A stretch of DNA of 64,000 nucleotides from Bacillota bacterium. Lineage in GTDB: Bacteria > Bacillota_I > Bacilli_A > Erysipelotrichales > Coprobacillaceae. Location: NCBI GenBank assembly GCA_030540195.1, contig JAUNWT010000002.1, positions 35,064-99,063 on the forward strand. The letters are read 5' to 3'. The first letter of the stretch is position 1. Each line of letters begins with the position of its first letter. This document shows, in pieces, positions 56,487 through 64,000 of the stretch. A program made the position numbers and the translations under genes. The notes below the pieces were generated by a model. The model was not told the origin of the DNA and searched no databases. It saw nothing but the letters and a program-made list of their open reading frames with translations.

Positions 56487-57053
56487 ATGGAACATATTGA
56501 AATTGAATTTAAAATGTTATTGGATGAAAAATTATTTCATCAAATACTTAAAGATTATAAGGAACAAATTACAGATTCTTACCAACAAACAAATTATTAT
56601 CTTTTTCATCCTAAATTAGAAAAAAGAAAATATTCTTTAAGAATCAGAGAGAAAAAGGGAAGTTATGAACTTACTTTAAAAAGACCTGCCAAAGAAGGTT
56701 TAAAAGAACTTAATCTTGATATCAATCAAGAAATCAAAGAAATGATTTTTAATCATCAAGATATTTCAAATGAAATCTTTGATTTATTAAAAAAAGAAAA
56801 GATTTATATCAAAGACTTACAATGTGGAGATTATTTAACGACAATTCGTCATGATATTTTATTACTCGATGGTATGCTTTCTTTAGATGAAAACGAATAT
56901 AATCATCATCATGATTATGAAATAGAATTTGAAGTCAATGATTCAAAAAAAGGACTTGAAACTTTCAAAGAAATCATCAAACCTTATCATCTTCAATACA
57001 CATCAAATTGTCCAAGTAAAATAAAACGCCTATTACAAACAAAGAACCAATGA
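56487..57053 (+). CDS. CYTH domain protein (triphosphate tunnel family)
   Basis: 188 aa. The N-terminal ExExK motif is HIEIEFK (EIEFK), and alternating charged strands form the triphosphate tunnel (YSLRIREKKGSYELTLKRPAKEG; HDYEIEFEV). Homologous to Bacillus YjbK. Family members hydrolyse triphosphate/tripolyphosphate or make thiamine-triphosphate-type bonds; the exact substrate is unknown. Divergent from nadK. Given ppk1 in the window, a polyphosphate role is possible but not shown. Confidence 0.85.
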   Translation: MEHIEIEFKMLLDEKLFHQILKDYKEQITDSYQQTNYYLFHPKLEKRKYSLRIREKKGSYELTLKRPAKEGLKELNLDINQEIKEMIFNHQDISNEIFDLLKKEKIYIKDLQCGDYLTTIRHDILLLDGMLSLDENEYNHHHDYEIEFEVNDSKKGLETFKEIIKPYHLQYTSNCPSKIKRLLQTKNQ

Positions 57054-57075
57054 TTTAATAATCACTGGTTCTTTT
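57037..57075. terminator. Bidirectional terminator overlapping both convergent genes
   Basis: AAAGAACCA...TGATT / AATCA...TGGTTCTTT arms with a short bulge spanning the CYTH stop and the next gene's stop; T-runs on both sides. Confidence 0.75.
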
Positions 57076-57879
57076 TAAAAAAGCATTCATAATTAATAAA
57101 ATAATTCCTACAAAGAAATAAGCCGAACCACAAATATACATATATTTAATGGATGGTAATTGAATATCCATTGTTGAAGAAATCATTGTTGTTAAACCTA
57201 GGACAATCGTAAAAGCTATTAAGAAAGTTAAAATTCCTGATAATAAATATGTTACAGATAAACATTTAGTAATAAGTTTATCTTGACAAGATATTAGAAT
57301 TAAATAAACTGTTGAAATAATCATTAAGACAATACTGATCATTGTATTTGGTTTATTTTTTAATTCATAAGCTTTTTTTGCCAGCTTTAATTTTTCATTA
57401 CTGTTTATCGTATCTTGAATCTTATTAACAACTTGTTGATGAACACCACTTAAATCAATTTGATTGATTGCTTGATCATAAAGCGATGAATAAATAATTT
57501 TAGGAACAGTAGGTTGAATAAGATCATAAACATCTTCTTTTTTATTTTTCAAAGCTTCTTTTAATAAAGAATCATCATATGTATTTTCACCTAGCATCGC
57601 ATCATTGATGGCTGTATCTACATATTCGCTAATGAGTTTTTGGGTTGTAGGATCTTGTTGAATAGAAGTAACAACTTCTCTTGCTTTATCTTCATCAACA
57701 TTTAATGTTTTAAAAGCATCTTTACATGAATCAACTAAAGCATCAGTTACAGTAGAAGATTCAACCACATTTGTAAGAATGTCATTTATCATTAAATGAC
57801 TTAAAAATAATGAAATTGCAAGATAAAAACAAGAAAACATTAATGTAATTGTTGCGATTAGTTTTAATATCTTTTTCAT
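57055..57879 (-). CDS. Membrane protein of unknown function
   Basis: 274 aa. One N-terminal TM helix (about 5-27), an extracytoplasmic helical domain of about 140 residues (DILTNVVESSTVTDALVDSCKDAF...), then three or four C-terminal TM helices. No named family recognised; the layout resembles small Gram-positive surface/regulatory membrane proteins. It lies convergent to the CYTH gene and downstream of spx. Confidence 0.55.
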   Translation of the reverse strand: MKKILKLIATITLMFSCFYLAISLFLSHLMINDILTNVVESSTVTDALVDSCKDAFKTLNVDEDKAREVVTSIQQDPTTQKLISEYVDTAINDAMLGENTYDDSLLKEALKNKKEDVYDLIQPTVPKIIYSSLYDQAINQIDLSGVHQQVVNKIQDTINSNEKLKLAKKAYELKNKPNTMISIVLMIISTVYLILISCQDKLITKCLSVTYLLSGILTFLIAFTIVLGLTTMISSTMDIQLPSIKYMYICGSAYFFVGIILLIMNAFLKRTSDY

Positions 57880-57890
57880 AATTTCTCCTA

Positions 57891-57919
57891 AAAAAGAATC
57901 AATTAAATTGATCCTTTTT
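57891..57919 (-). terminator. Terminator of spx
   Basis: AAGAATCAATT / AATTGATCCTT arms with a T-run on the minus strand, overlapping the spx stop codon. Confidence 0.75.
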
Positions 57920-58367
57920 CTCTATCTTTTTCATATTCTTTTTTAAAGTTTAAACAATCTTTATTACTGAATTGTGGACAATGATCTAAATCTTGACATT
58001 CTGCAAGTTTTCTTAATTCTTTTGGAATAAAGACACGAATTTCTTCAGCATTATAACCTACTTGAAATCTTCTTTCATCAATCATAATAGGTCTTTTTAA
58101 AACAGAAGGATTTTCTTGTATGAATTTAATAAGATCATTGATTTTCATTGAATCAATATCAATATCATTTTCTTTAATAATTTTACTTCTTTTAGAAATA
58201 ATATCATCTGTTCCATTTTCACTACGTTCTAGTAATTCACGGAGTTCAGATTCTTTTAATAAAGTTGAAAAGATATTTTTTTCAACATAAGGTATTTTAT
58301 TTTCATTAAGCCAAGACTTTACTTTTCTACAAGAAGCACAACTTGGAGCAGTATAAATACGAATCAT
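57903..58367 (-). CDS. spx: Spx/MgsR family regulator with extra C-terminal cysteines
   Basis: 154-aa ArsC-fold protein that binds the RNA polymerase alpha CTD. The redox CxxC is at 10-13 (CASC), and the core LKRPIMIDERRFQVGYNAEEIRVFIP matches Spx. After the usual end it continues with a cysteine cluster (CQDLDHCPQFSNKDC, about 129-143) that Bacillus Spx does not have. Thiol-stress regulator by family precedent. Near trpS and yjbA, as in Bacillus. Confidence 0.88.
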   Translation of the reverse strand: MIRIYTAPSCASCRKVKSWLNENKIPYVEKNIFSTLLKESELRELLERSENGTDDIISKRSKIIKENDIDIDSMKINDLIKFIQENPSVLKRPIMIDERRFQVGYNAEEIRVFIPKELRKLAECQDLDHCPQFSNKDCLNFKKEYEKDREKGSI

Positions 58368-58435
58368 ATTCTATTCCTCCTTTGTTCACATTATACATCA
58401 ATTTTATTTTTTGTATATTCTTTTTTGAAATCCCC

Positions 58436-58464
58436 TTGATTTTTAAATAGAACATTTCTATAAT
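58436..58464 (+). promoter_or_regulatory. trpS promoter
   Basis: -35 TTGATT (58436-58441), 17-bp spacer, -10 TATAAT (58459-58464). Predicted start near 58471, at the head of the T-box leader. Confidence 0.75.
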
Positions 58465-58470
58465 GTTTTT

Positions 58471-58690
58471 AAAGACTTTGAAGGAATATAAGTATTTTAT
58501 ATAAATTGTTTAGAAAGCTTGTGGGTGATGCAAACAAGTCTTTTATATAAAAGAAATTGGGATTCTGGAGTTGTAAAAGGCATGAGTCTTTTACCGTTCA
58601 TTGCGTTAAAATAAAGTGCGTATAAAATTTATACGAATAAAGGTGGTACCGCGTTCAAACGTCCTTTTTGAGGACGTTTTTATTTTTAAG
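58471..58690 (+). promoter_or_regulatory. T-box riboswitch, tryptophan (trpS leader)
   Basis: T-box core AAGGTGGTACCGCG (58640-58653). A terminator AACGTCC / GGACGTT with T-run follows (58657-58685). Stem I region includes ATTCTGGAG, with TGG (58566-58568) as the tryptophan specifier, consistent with the trpS gene it precedes. It accounts for most of the 334-bp gap 58368-58701. Confidence 0.92.
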
Positions 58691-58701
58691 GAGGAATATT
58701 T

Positions 58702-59697
58702 ATGAAAAGAATGCTAAGTGGAATTAAACCAACAGGAAGAGTAACTTTAGGAAATTATATTGGCGCTATTAAACCTTTTGTTTCTTATCAAGATGAATAT
58801 GAAATGATCGTGTTTGTCGCTAACTTACACTCAATGACCATTTATCAAGAACCTAAAGATTTAAGAAAAAATACGAAAGATCTTATTTCTTTATATCTTG
58901 CAGCTGGTCTTGATCCAAAGAGAGTTACATTATTTTTACAATCTGATGTTTTAGAACACGCTCAACTTGGTTGGTATTTAGGATGTATGGTTTCTATGGG
59001 AGAACTTTCTCGTATGACCCAATACAAAGATAAAGCAAGTAAACTTAAAAAAGATGAATCGATTGGAGCAGGGATTTTCAATTATCCTTCTTTAATGAAT
59101 GCTGATATTTTATTATATGATCCTGATTATGTACCTGTTGGTGAAGATCAAAAACAACATTGTGAACTTGCCAGAGATATCGCAGAAAGATTTAATAATC
59201 GTTATAGTGAAACATTTAAATTACCTGAACCTCTTGTTCCAAAAGTTGGTGGACGTATTATGGATTTACAAAATCCTACAAAGAAAATGTCTAAATCAGA
59301 TGAAACAGGTAAAGGATGTATTTATATTTTAGATGATATTAATGTTTCTAAAAAGAAAATCATGTCAGCTGTCACAGATAGTGATAATCGTATTTATTAT
59401 GATGTTAAAAATAAGCCAGGTATTTCTAACTTACTTACTATTTATTCTATTTTAAGTGGTGAAAGTATTGATTCATTAGTTGATCGTTATCAAGGTAAAG
59501 GTTATGGTGAATTTAAAAAAGATCTTGCTGAAGTAGTTGGTCAAGAATTACAAAAGATTCATGATAAATATAATGAAATCAATCAAGGAAATTATATTGA
59601 TGAAATCTTAACTGAAGGAGCTAATAAAGCACGTTATATGGCAAGAAAGAAACTTGCGAAAGTAGAAAGAAAAATAGGAATTACAATTAAGAAATAA
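58702..59697 (+). CDS. trpS: Tryptophanyl-tRNA synthetase
   Basis: 331-aa class I synthetase. The HIGH-equivalent motif is in GIKPTGRVTLGNYIGAI and KMSKS in PTKKMSKSDETGKG. Length is typical. Expression is controlled by its T-box. Next gene yjbA is convergent; trpS-yjbA adjacency is also found in Bacillus. SD AAGGAGG. Confidence 0.97.
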   Translation: MKRMLSGIKPTGRVTLGNYIGAIKPFVSYQDEYEMIVFVANLHSMTIYQEPKDLRKNTKDLISLYLAAGLDPKRVTLFLQSDVLEHAQLGWYLGCMVSMGELSRMTQYKDKASKLKKDESIGAGIFNYPSLMNADILLYDPDYVPVGEDQKQHCELARDIAERFNNRYSETFKLPEPLVPKVGGRIMDLQNPTKKMSKSDETGKGCIYILDDINVSKKKIMSAVTDSDNRIYYDVKNKPGISNLLTIYSILSGESIDSLVDRYQGKGYGEFKKDLAEVVGQELQKIHDKYNEINQGNYIDEILTEGANKARYMARKKLAKVERKIGITIKK

Positions 59698-59717
59698 GCA
59701 TTGCTTATTTCTTTTTG
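59688..59717 (+). terminator. Terminator of trpS
   Basis: AAGAAATAAGCA / TGCTTATTTCTT arms then TTTT; overlaps the ends of trpS and the convergent gene. Confidence 0.75.
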
Positions 59718-60289
59718 TATTCCTTTTTAGTAAGTTCATGGAAAAGCACTTCATGAATAAAGCTAAAGCCTTTTTCTATCTTATTTTTTAAATGATTATA
59801 TTTTTGAATACTTTGTTCATCTTGAATATTCAGTTGATAACAAAGTTTTAAAAAGGCTTCATAATCTTCGATATAAAGTTCATCTATTTTTTGTTCAATA
59901 TATTGTTTCTTTAAGCGTTCGTTTCTAGTTAATCCATATTCTTTCATTTCACCTTCATCATACATTTGATAAGGAATATTTTTTAAAGCTAAAGACATTA
60001 TTTTTTTATTCATTTTATCTCGATCACAAAAATCAAAAACACTGCGATAGCATACTTTACCATTGATATCTGTTTCAATAGCTAAAGCATAATTACCATC
60101 TCCAATGGCAAAAACTTTTTGACATAAAGAAGGTTCAAAAATATGGAGACATCCATAGATAAAATCATGGAGTGTTTGTTTGTCTACTTTATAACAAGAT
60201 AGGGTTGAGATAATTTCAATATCATCTCCATGAGCCCATTCATAGGGCTCTAATAATTCTTCATCTTCTTTGACCCAATTAACAATCAT
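59705..60289 (-). CDS. YjbA/DUF3603-like protein
   Basis: 194 aa. The N-terminal VNWVKEDEELLEPYEWAHGDDIEIISTLSCYKVDKQTLHDFIY, the central ALAIETDINGKVCYRSVFDFCDRDKMNKKIMSLALKNIPYQMY and the position beside trpS fit DUF3603 (Bacillus YjbA). Function unknown. Assignment rests on weak similarity from memory plus synteny. Confidence 0.65.
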   Translation of the reverse strand: MIVNWVKEDEELLEPYEWAHGDDIEIISTLSCYKVDKQTLHDFIYGCLHIFEPSLCQKVFAIGDGNYALAIETDINGKVCYRSVFDFCDRDKMNKKIMSLALKNIPYQMYDEGEMKEYGLTRNERLKKQYIEQKIDELYIEDYEAFLKLCYQLNIQDEQSIQKYNHLKNKIEKGFSFIHEVLFHELTKKEYKKK

Positions 60290-60387
60290 AGAAATTCCTC
60301 CTTTTTTAATATATGCTATTTCTTAAAAAACATGTTTTTGTATATTTTTATGATATTTTCATATATAATGGGTGACGAGGTGAAAAT

Positions 60388-61230
60388 ATGAATTTAATTA
60401 AGGATATTATTGTCTATGCTATTCTAGGAGCTATTCAAGGTTTTAGTGAACCAATTCCTATTTCTAGTAGTGGACATTTAGTTTTATTTCAAAGTATTTT
60501 TGAAAAGTTAGGTTTAATGGTTCCACAAATGAATGATGTAACTTTTGAAGTTATTGTCAATACAGGATCATTACTTGCCATTATGTTTTATTATCGTCAA
60601 GATATCATTCGTTTAATCAAAGCATTTTTTGGATATATTGCTAAACCACAAGAAAGAGATGAATTATTACCAGATTTTAGATTCTGTATGTTATTAATTG
60701 TAGCAACAATTCCTGCCGCCATTGGTGGTGTGTTCTTAAATGATTATATTGAACATGCTTTCTCTAATCCAAAATTAGTAGGATGTTGTTTACTTTTAAC
60801 TTCATGTTTTTTAATGCTTATTCACAAATTTGGTTATAAAGGAAGAAGAACAGCAAAAAATATGAATTTATGGGATGCTTTAAGAATGGGATTTTTCCAA
60901 TTATTAGCTTTACTTCCTGGGGTTTCTCGTAGTGGTTCAACACTTACTGGAGGAATGCTTGGTGGGCTTGATCAAAAAGCTGCCAGAGATTTTTCATTCT
61001 TTATGTTTATGCCTGTAAGTTTTGGGGCAATCATTTTAAAATTAAAAGATTTCTTAACAAGTTCAACAGTTGCTGCTTTATGGCTTCCTTATTTAATTAG
61101 TTTTATTGTCAGTGCCGTTGTTACTTACTTAGCACTTAATTTATTATTTAGTATTTTAAATAAGAAAAAATTAAATTATTTCTCATATTACTGTTTTGCA
61201 GTAGGTATTATCGCAATTTTATTCTTATAA
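60388..61230 (+). CDS. uppP: Undecaprenyl-diphosphatase UppP (BacA)
   Basis: 280-aa polytopic membrane phosphatase that recycles the cell-wall lipid carrier. Catalytic motifs are PIPISSSGHL (about 23-32, preceded by Glu) and GVSRSGST (about 174-181). Around eight TM helices. Confers bacitracin resistance when overproduced in other bacteria. Monocistronic, with SD GACGAGG-like sequence. Confidence 0.95.
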   Translation: MNLIKDIIVYAILGAIQGFSEPIPISSSGHLVLFQSIFEKLGLMVPQMNDVTFEVIVNTGSLLAIMFYYRQDIIRLIKAFFGYIAKPQERDELLPDFRFCMLLIVATIPAAIGGVFLNDYIEHAFSNPKLVGCCLLLTSCFLMLIHKFGYKGRRTAKNMNLWDALRMGFFQLLALLPGVSRSGSTLTGGMLGGLDQKAARDFSFFMFMPVSFGAIILKLKDFLTSSTVAALWLPYLISFIVSAVVTYLALNLLFSILNKKKLNYFSYYCFAVGIIAILFL

Positions 61231-61232
61231 TA

Positions 61233-61279
61233 TAAAAAAAGATTTATAGACATCATCATGTTTATAAATCTTTTTCTTT
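61233..61279. terminator. Bidirectional terminator between uppP and ridA
   Basis: AAAAAGATTTATA / TATAAATCTTTTT-type arms around an internal loop, T-runs at both ends. Confidence 0.8.
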
Positions 61280-61283
61280 TGTT

Positions 61284-61658
61284 TTATTTTTTAGCGATAA
61301 CTTCTACTTCAATTAAAGCGCCTTTAGGAAGTTTAGCAACTTCTACAGCAGATCTTGCTGGATAAGGTTCTACAAAGTATTCAGCATAAATACCATTAAC
61401 TGTTGTAAAATCATCCATGTTATCTAAAAAGACAGTTGTTTTAACAACATTAGAAAATGATAAACCTTGGCTTTCTAATAATCCTTTCACATTTTTTAAA
61501 GCTTGATGAGCTTGTGCTTCGATTCCTTCTGGCATTTCACCTGTACTTGGTACTAGAGGAATTTGTCCTGAGAAAAAATACATATCCCCTACTTGTATTC
61601 CTTGACTATATGGACCAATAGCTCCTGGAGCTTGATCTGTTTTCACTACATTTTTCAT
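61284..61658 (-). CDS. ridA: RidA family enamine/imine deaminase
   Basis: 124-aa YjgF/YER057c/UK114 protein. QAPGAIGPYSQGIQVG and the C-terminal YPARSAVEVAKLPKGALIEVEVIA carry the catalytic Arg (PARSAVEV) and the Glu near the end. It hydrolyses reactive enamines/imines from PLP enzymes. The window has MalY and other PLP-dependent activity but no adjacent PLP gene. Confidence 0.94.
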   Translation of the reverse strand: MKNVVKTDQAPGAIGPYSQGIQVGDMYFFSGQIPLVPSTGEMPEGIEAQAHQALKNVKGLLESQGLSFSNVVKTTVFLDNMDDFTTVNGIYAEYFVEPYPARSAVEVAKLPKGALIEVEVIAKK

Positions 61659-61767
61659 TTTTTAATCCTCCTTGCCATATAATTATAACAAACTCTCCAT
61701 ATATTAAAATGCTAAAGTTGTATTTTTTTAGATAAAAAGTATAATTAACTAAAAAGGATGTGTTGTT

Positions 61768-63024
61768 ATGAAATATGGTCTTGTTTTATCTGGTGGAGGT
61801 TCTAAAGGAGCTTATGAATCAGGATGTATGAAGGCATTACAGGAATTAGGTTATCATTTTGATATTGTCACTGGAACTTCTATTGGGGCTTTAAATGGTT
61901 TACTTATTGCCCAAGAAGATTATCAAAAACTCTATGAATTATGGGATACTTTATCTTTAGAAAAGGTTTTGAAGCACCCTATTCAATTTGATTTTTCAAT
62001 TGAAAATCTTATGAATAATTCTTCAAATATTGTTCCTTTTTTAAAATCCTATCTTGATAAAAAAGGTGCTGATATTGAACCCCTTGTTCAATTAATTAAA
62101 GGACTTTATAATGGAAAAAAAGCGAAAAACTCACCAATTAAATATGGTCTATGTACCGTTGCTTTTCCTTCAATGAAACCATTAGAAATTACCGTTGATG
62201 AAATGAGTGAAGACAATATTGTTGAATATGCCATTGCCTCTGCTTCATGTTTTCCGGCATTTCCAATTCACTATATCAATAAACAAGGATATATTGATGG
62301 AGGTTACTATGATAATTTACCAATCTCTCTAGCTTTAAAAATGGGAGCACAAAAAATTATTGCTATTGAACTTAACCAAGAACCAACGCATCAATATCTT
62401 TTACATCGTCAAAATATTACCTTTATTCGTCCCTCAAAGCATTTAGGTGGTTTCTTAGATTTTAATCGTGAACTTTTCGATCAAAGAGTACGTCTTGGTT
62501 ATCTTGATACTTTAAAAACATTTAAGAATCTAAAAGGATATCGCTTTACTTTTTATAATGAAGAAGTTCCTCAAGAAATTGCTTTATCTTTTCATAATCA
62601 AATTTTAAATTATGAAGACCGTTATAATCATCATTTACTTACTATCAGTGATGAAACACCTTTACTTGATTTATTAAAAGAAAAAACATATCTTGATTTT
62701 CTACAATTAGATGATTATTTTATTTTAGGTCTAGAACTCTATTTAGAAGAACATGACTACGATGATTTAAAGGTTTATCATTTTAATGAACTTATTCAAG
62801 AAATCAAAGATGATCTAAAGCCTGATTTAAGAGAAATCGAACGACTTGATTTTAAAAATATCGCTCAATCATTTAAAGATCTTACAAATCATCAAATCTT
62901 TAAAAACTATCTTTCTTACTTTATTTCTAAAAAAGAAGAACATCTTAATTATGAAAATCTTTTCTTAAAAGAATTCATTCTTGCCATGTTTATCTCATGT
63001 ATTTTAAGCTATGATCCTTCATAG
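61768..63024 (+). CDS. Patatin-like phospholipase
   Basis: 418 aa. N-terminal patatin domain: oxyanion GGGSKGAYESG (about 8-18), nucleophile Ser in GTSIGALNG (about 39-47) and catalytic Asp in YIDGGYYDNLP (about 177-187). A C-terminal extension of roughly 170 residues is helical and rich in Asp/Leu/Tyr, with no known domain. Cytoplasmic or peripheral. Likely lipid acyl hydrolase. SD AAGGATG. Confidence 0.9.
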   Translation: MKYGLVLSGGGSKGAYESGCMKALQELGYHFDIVTGTSIGALNGLLIAQEDYQKLYELWDTLSLEKVLKHPIQFDFSIENLMNNSSNIVPFLKSYLDKKGADIEPLVQLIKGLYNGKKAKNSPIKYGLCTVAFPSMKPLEITVDEMSEDNIVEYAIASASCFPAFPIHYINKQGYIDGGYYDNLPISLALKMGAQKIIAIELNQEPTHQYLLHRQNITFIRPSKHLGGFLDFNRELFDQRVRLGYLDTLKTFKNLKGYRFTFYNEEVPQEIALSFHNQILNYEDRYNHHLLTISDETPLLDLLKEKTYLDFLQLDDYFILGLELYLEEHDYDDLKVYHFNELIQEIKDDLKPDLREIERLDFKNIAQSFKDLTNHQIFKNYLSYFISKKEEHLNYENLFLKEFILAMFISCILSYDPS

Positions 63025-63083
63025 CTTTTTTGACATAGCTTTCTTTTTTCTATACACTAATAATGATAGAAAGTTGGAATTTT

Positions 63084-63869
63084 ATGAAAAATATACTTAA
63101 AATTATTTTATGTGTTCTTGTTTGTTATGTCGCCATTGGACTTGGTTGGATTACAAAAGATATCATTATTCATGAAAACGTTAAAGATGGGATTGCCGTG
63201 TTAGGTTATCATGGAGTAGTGAGTGACAAAGAAAAAAAAGAAAACTACGCATCAAACCCTTACTTTATGTCTATAAGTGAATTTGAAAAACAAATGAAAT
63301 ATTTAGCTGAAAATAACTATCAATGTTTATCCATGAAAGAAGTAGAAGACTATTATCATGGTAAAAAAGAAATTTCTAAAAAAGCGGTTTGTTTAACTTT
63401 TGATGATGGTTATAAAAACTTTAATACTATTGTTAAACCTATTATAAAAAAATATAACCTTCAAGCTACAAACTTTGTCATTGGTTACAAAACCAAAACC
63501 AATAATTCTCTTTACTTACAAAAAGAAGATTTAAAGAATGATCAATATGTTGAATATTACAGTCATTCTTATGATATGCATCATATCGGCCATCTTCCTT
63601 ATAAAAAGAAGATTGAAACAATGACAACAAACGAAATAAAAAAAGATTTTGAAAAAAACAAAAATCTTGTTTCAACAGATTACTTTGCCTTTCCTTATGG
63701 TGTAAGTTGTCAAAATGCACAAGATTATCTCAAATCAAGTTACGTCAAACTCGCTTTTAGTTATAATCAAAATAGACATATGACACACAATGATAAACAA
63801 TACTTACTTCCTCGTTATCTCATGTTTTCTAATATGCCTTTTCCCCTATTTAAATGGTGGGTAGAATAA
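63084..63869 (+). CDS. Polysaccharide deacetylase family protein
   Basis: 261-aa NodB-homology protein with an N-terminal TM anchor (about 5-25). Motif 1 AVCLTFDDGYKNF (catalytic Asp plus metal Asp), motif 2 YYSHSYDMHHIGH (His-x3-His) and LPRYLMFSN later in the fold. It probably removes acetyl groups from cell-wall or surface glycan outside the cell. ATG 63084 has GGA at 6 nt; an in-frame start 21 nt upstream would add a short hydrophilic end. Confidence 0.88.
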   Translation: MKNILKIILCVLVCYVAIGLGWITKDIIIHENVKDGIAVLGYHGVVSDKEKKENYASNPYFMSISEFEKQMKYLAENNYQCLSMKEVEDYYHGKKEISKKAVCLTFDDGYKNFNTIVKPIIKKYNLQATNFVIGYKTKTNNSLYLQKEDLKNDQYVEYYSHSYDMHHIGHLPYKKKIETMTTNEIKKDFEKNKNLVSTDYFAFPYGVSCQNAQDYLKSSYVKLAFSYNQNRHMTHNDKQYLLPRYLMFSNMPFPLFKWWVE

Positions 63870-63899
63870 AAGAGAAGAATAAAATTCTTCTCCTTTTGT
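63869..63899. terminator. Bidirectional terminator after the deacetylase
   Basis: AAAAGAGAAGAA / TTCTTCTCCTTTT arms between convergent genes. Confidence 0.75.
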
Positions 63900-63903
63900 C
63901 TAT

Positions 63904-64000
63904 TTAATTAATAATTTTTAAAACATCTTCTTCACTTGTTACATTAAATATATTTAATGTAAGTTCATTTAGTTTTTCTAGCGATGTATTTGTGAGTTGT
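63904..64000 (-). CDS. 3' end of a gene running off the window
   Basis: An open minus-strand frame enters from the right edge and ends at 63904-63906. The last residues read LTNTSLEKLNELTLNIFNVTSEEDVLKIIN. The Leu-rich helix and ELTLNIF phrase recall C-termini of some Rpn/DUF4351 proteins, but too little is present to name it. Confidence 0.45.
   Translation of the reverse strand, partial: QLTNTSLEKLNELTLNIFNVTSEEDVLKIIN

Overview
The window is AT-rich (roughly 30% G+C by eye) DNA from a spore-forming Firmicute. Gene content points to the Erysipelotrichales/Coprobacillaceae group (Coprobacillus-, Faecalibacillus- or Thomasclavelia-like): a compact spoIIGA-sigE-sigG-ymxH-sepF-ylmH-divIVA-ileS block, T-box leaders, several PTS-linked GH1 enzymes and Rpn-family nucleases. 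That placement is inference from gene content. No rRNA, tRNA or CRISPR array was seen.

Layout. 1-8.6 kb: typA, a HAD phosphatase, an Rpn nuclease, a LysR-controlled small-protein/DUF3737/MalY module and a GH1 enzyme. 8.7-9.2 kb: a non-coding element flanked by inverted clusters of a TTTAGGGG motif (MITE-like). 9.3-14.2 kb: ppk1-pfkA, a candidate small RNA and malQ. 14.3-21.5 kb: the ileS (with T-box)/division/sporulation-sigma cluster. 21.6-31.9 kb: a second GH1 enzyme, a second Rpn nuclease, RNase H1, a 3-hydroxyacyl-CoA dehydrogenase, a YhgE/Pip membrane protein with an Rrf2 regulator, and a TetR regulator beside an Old-Yellow-type flavoenzyme whose promoter carries two palindromes. 32-34 kb: a surface-protein gene interrupted by an in-frame TAA. 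34-38 kb: a cysteine-rich protein, a split chromate transporter with LysR, and rsmH.

38-47 kb is the most interesting region. It is a co-directional set: PRD activator, RDD membrane protein, lactose/cellobiose-type PTS IIA-IIB-IIC, a GrdB-like domain protein, a glycosylasparaginase-type Ntn hydrolase, a PepV-like M20 peptidase, CutC and a YitT protein. Two matching palindromes (TTTCCTA-N4/5-TAGGAAA) sit at the same distance upstream of two -10 boxes in this set. I read it as a PTS-based route for glycosyl-asparagine (GlcNAc-Asn or similar) salvage under a dedicated activator.

47-51.5 kb holds a Ktr-type potassium uptake operon with a shortened KdpD and KdpE. 51.6-60.3 kb holds a membrane protein, a hydrolase, a second cutC with a 696-bp core identical to the first, and a set of genes whose grouping resembles the Bacillus yjb region (rluA-type synthase, nadK, CYTH, spx, T-box-trpS, yjbA). 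60.4-64 kb holds uppP, ridA, a patatin-like phospholipase, a polysaccharide deacetylase and the 3' end of a further gene.
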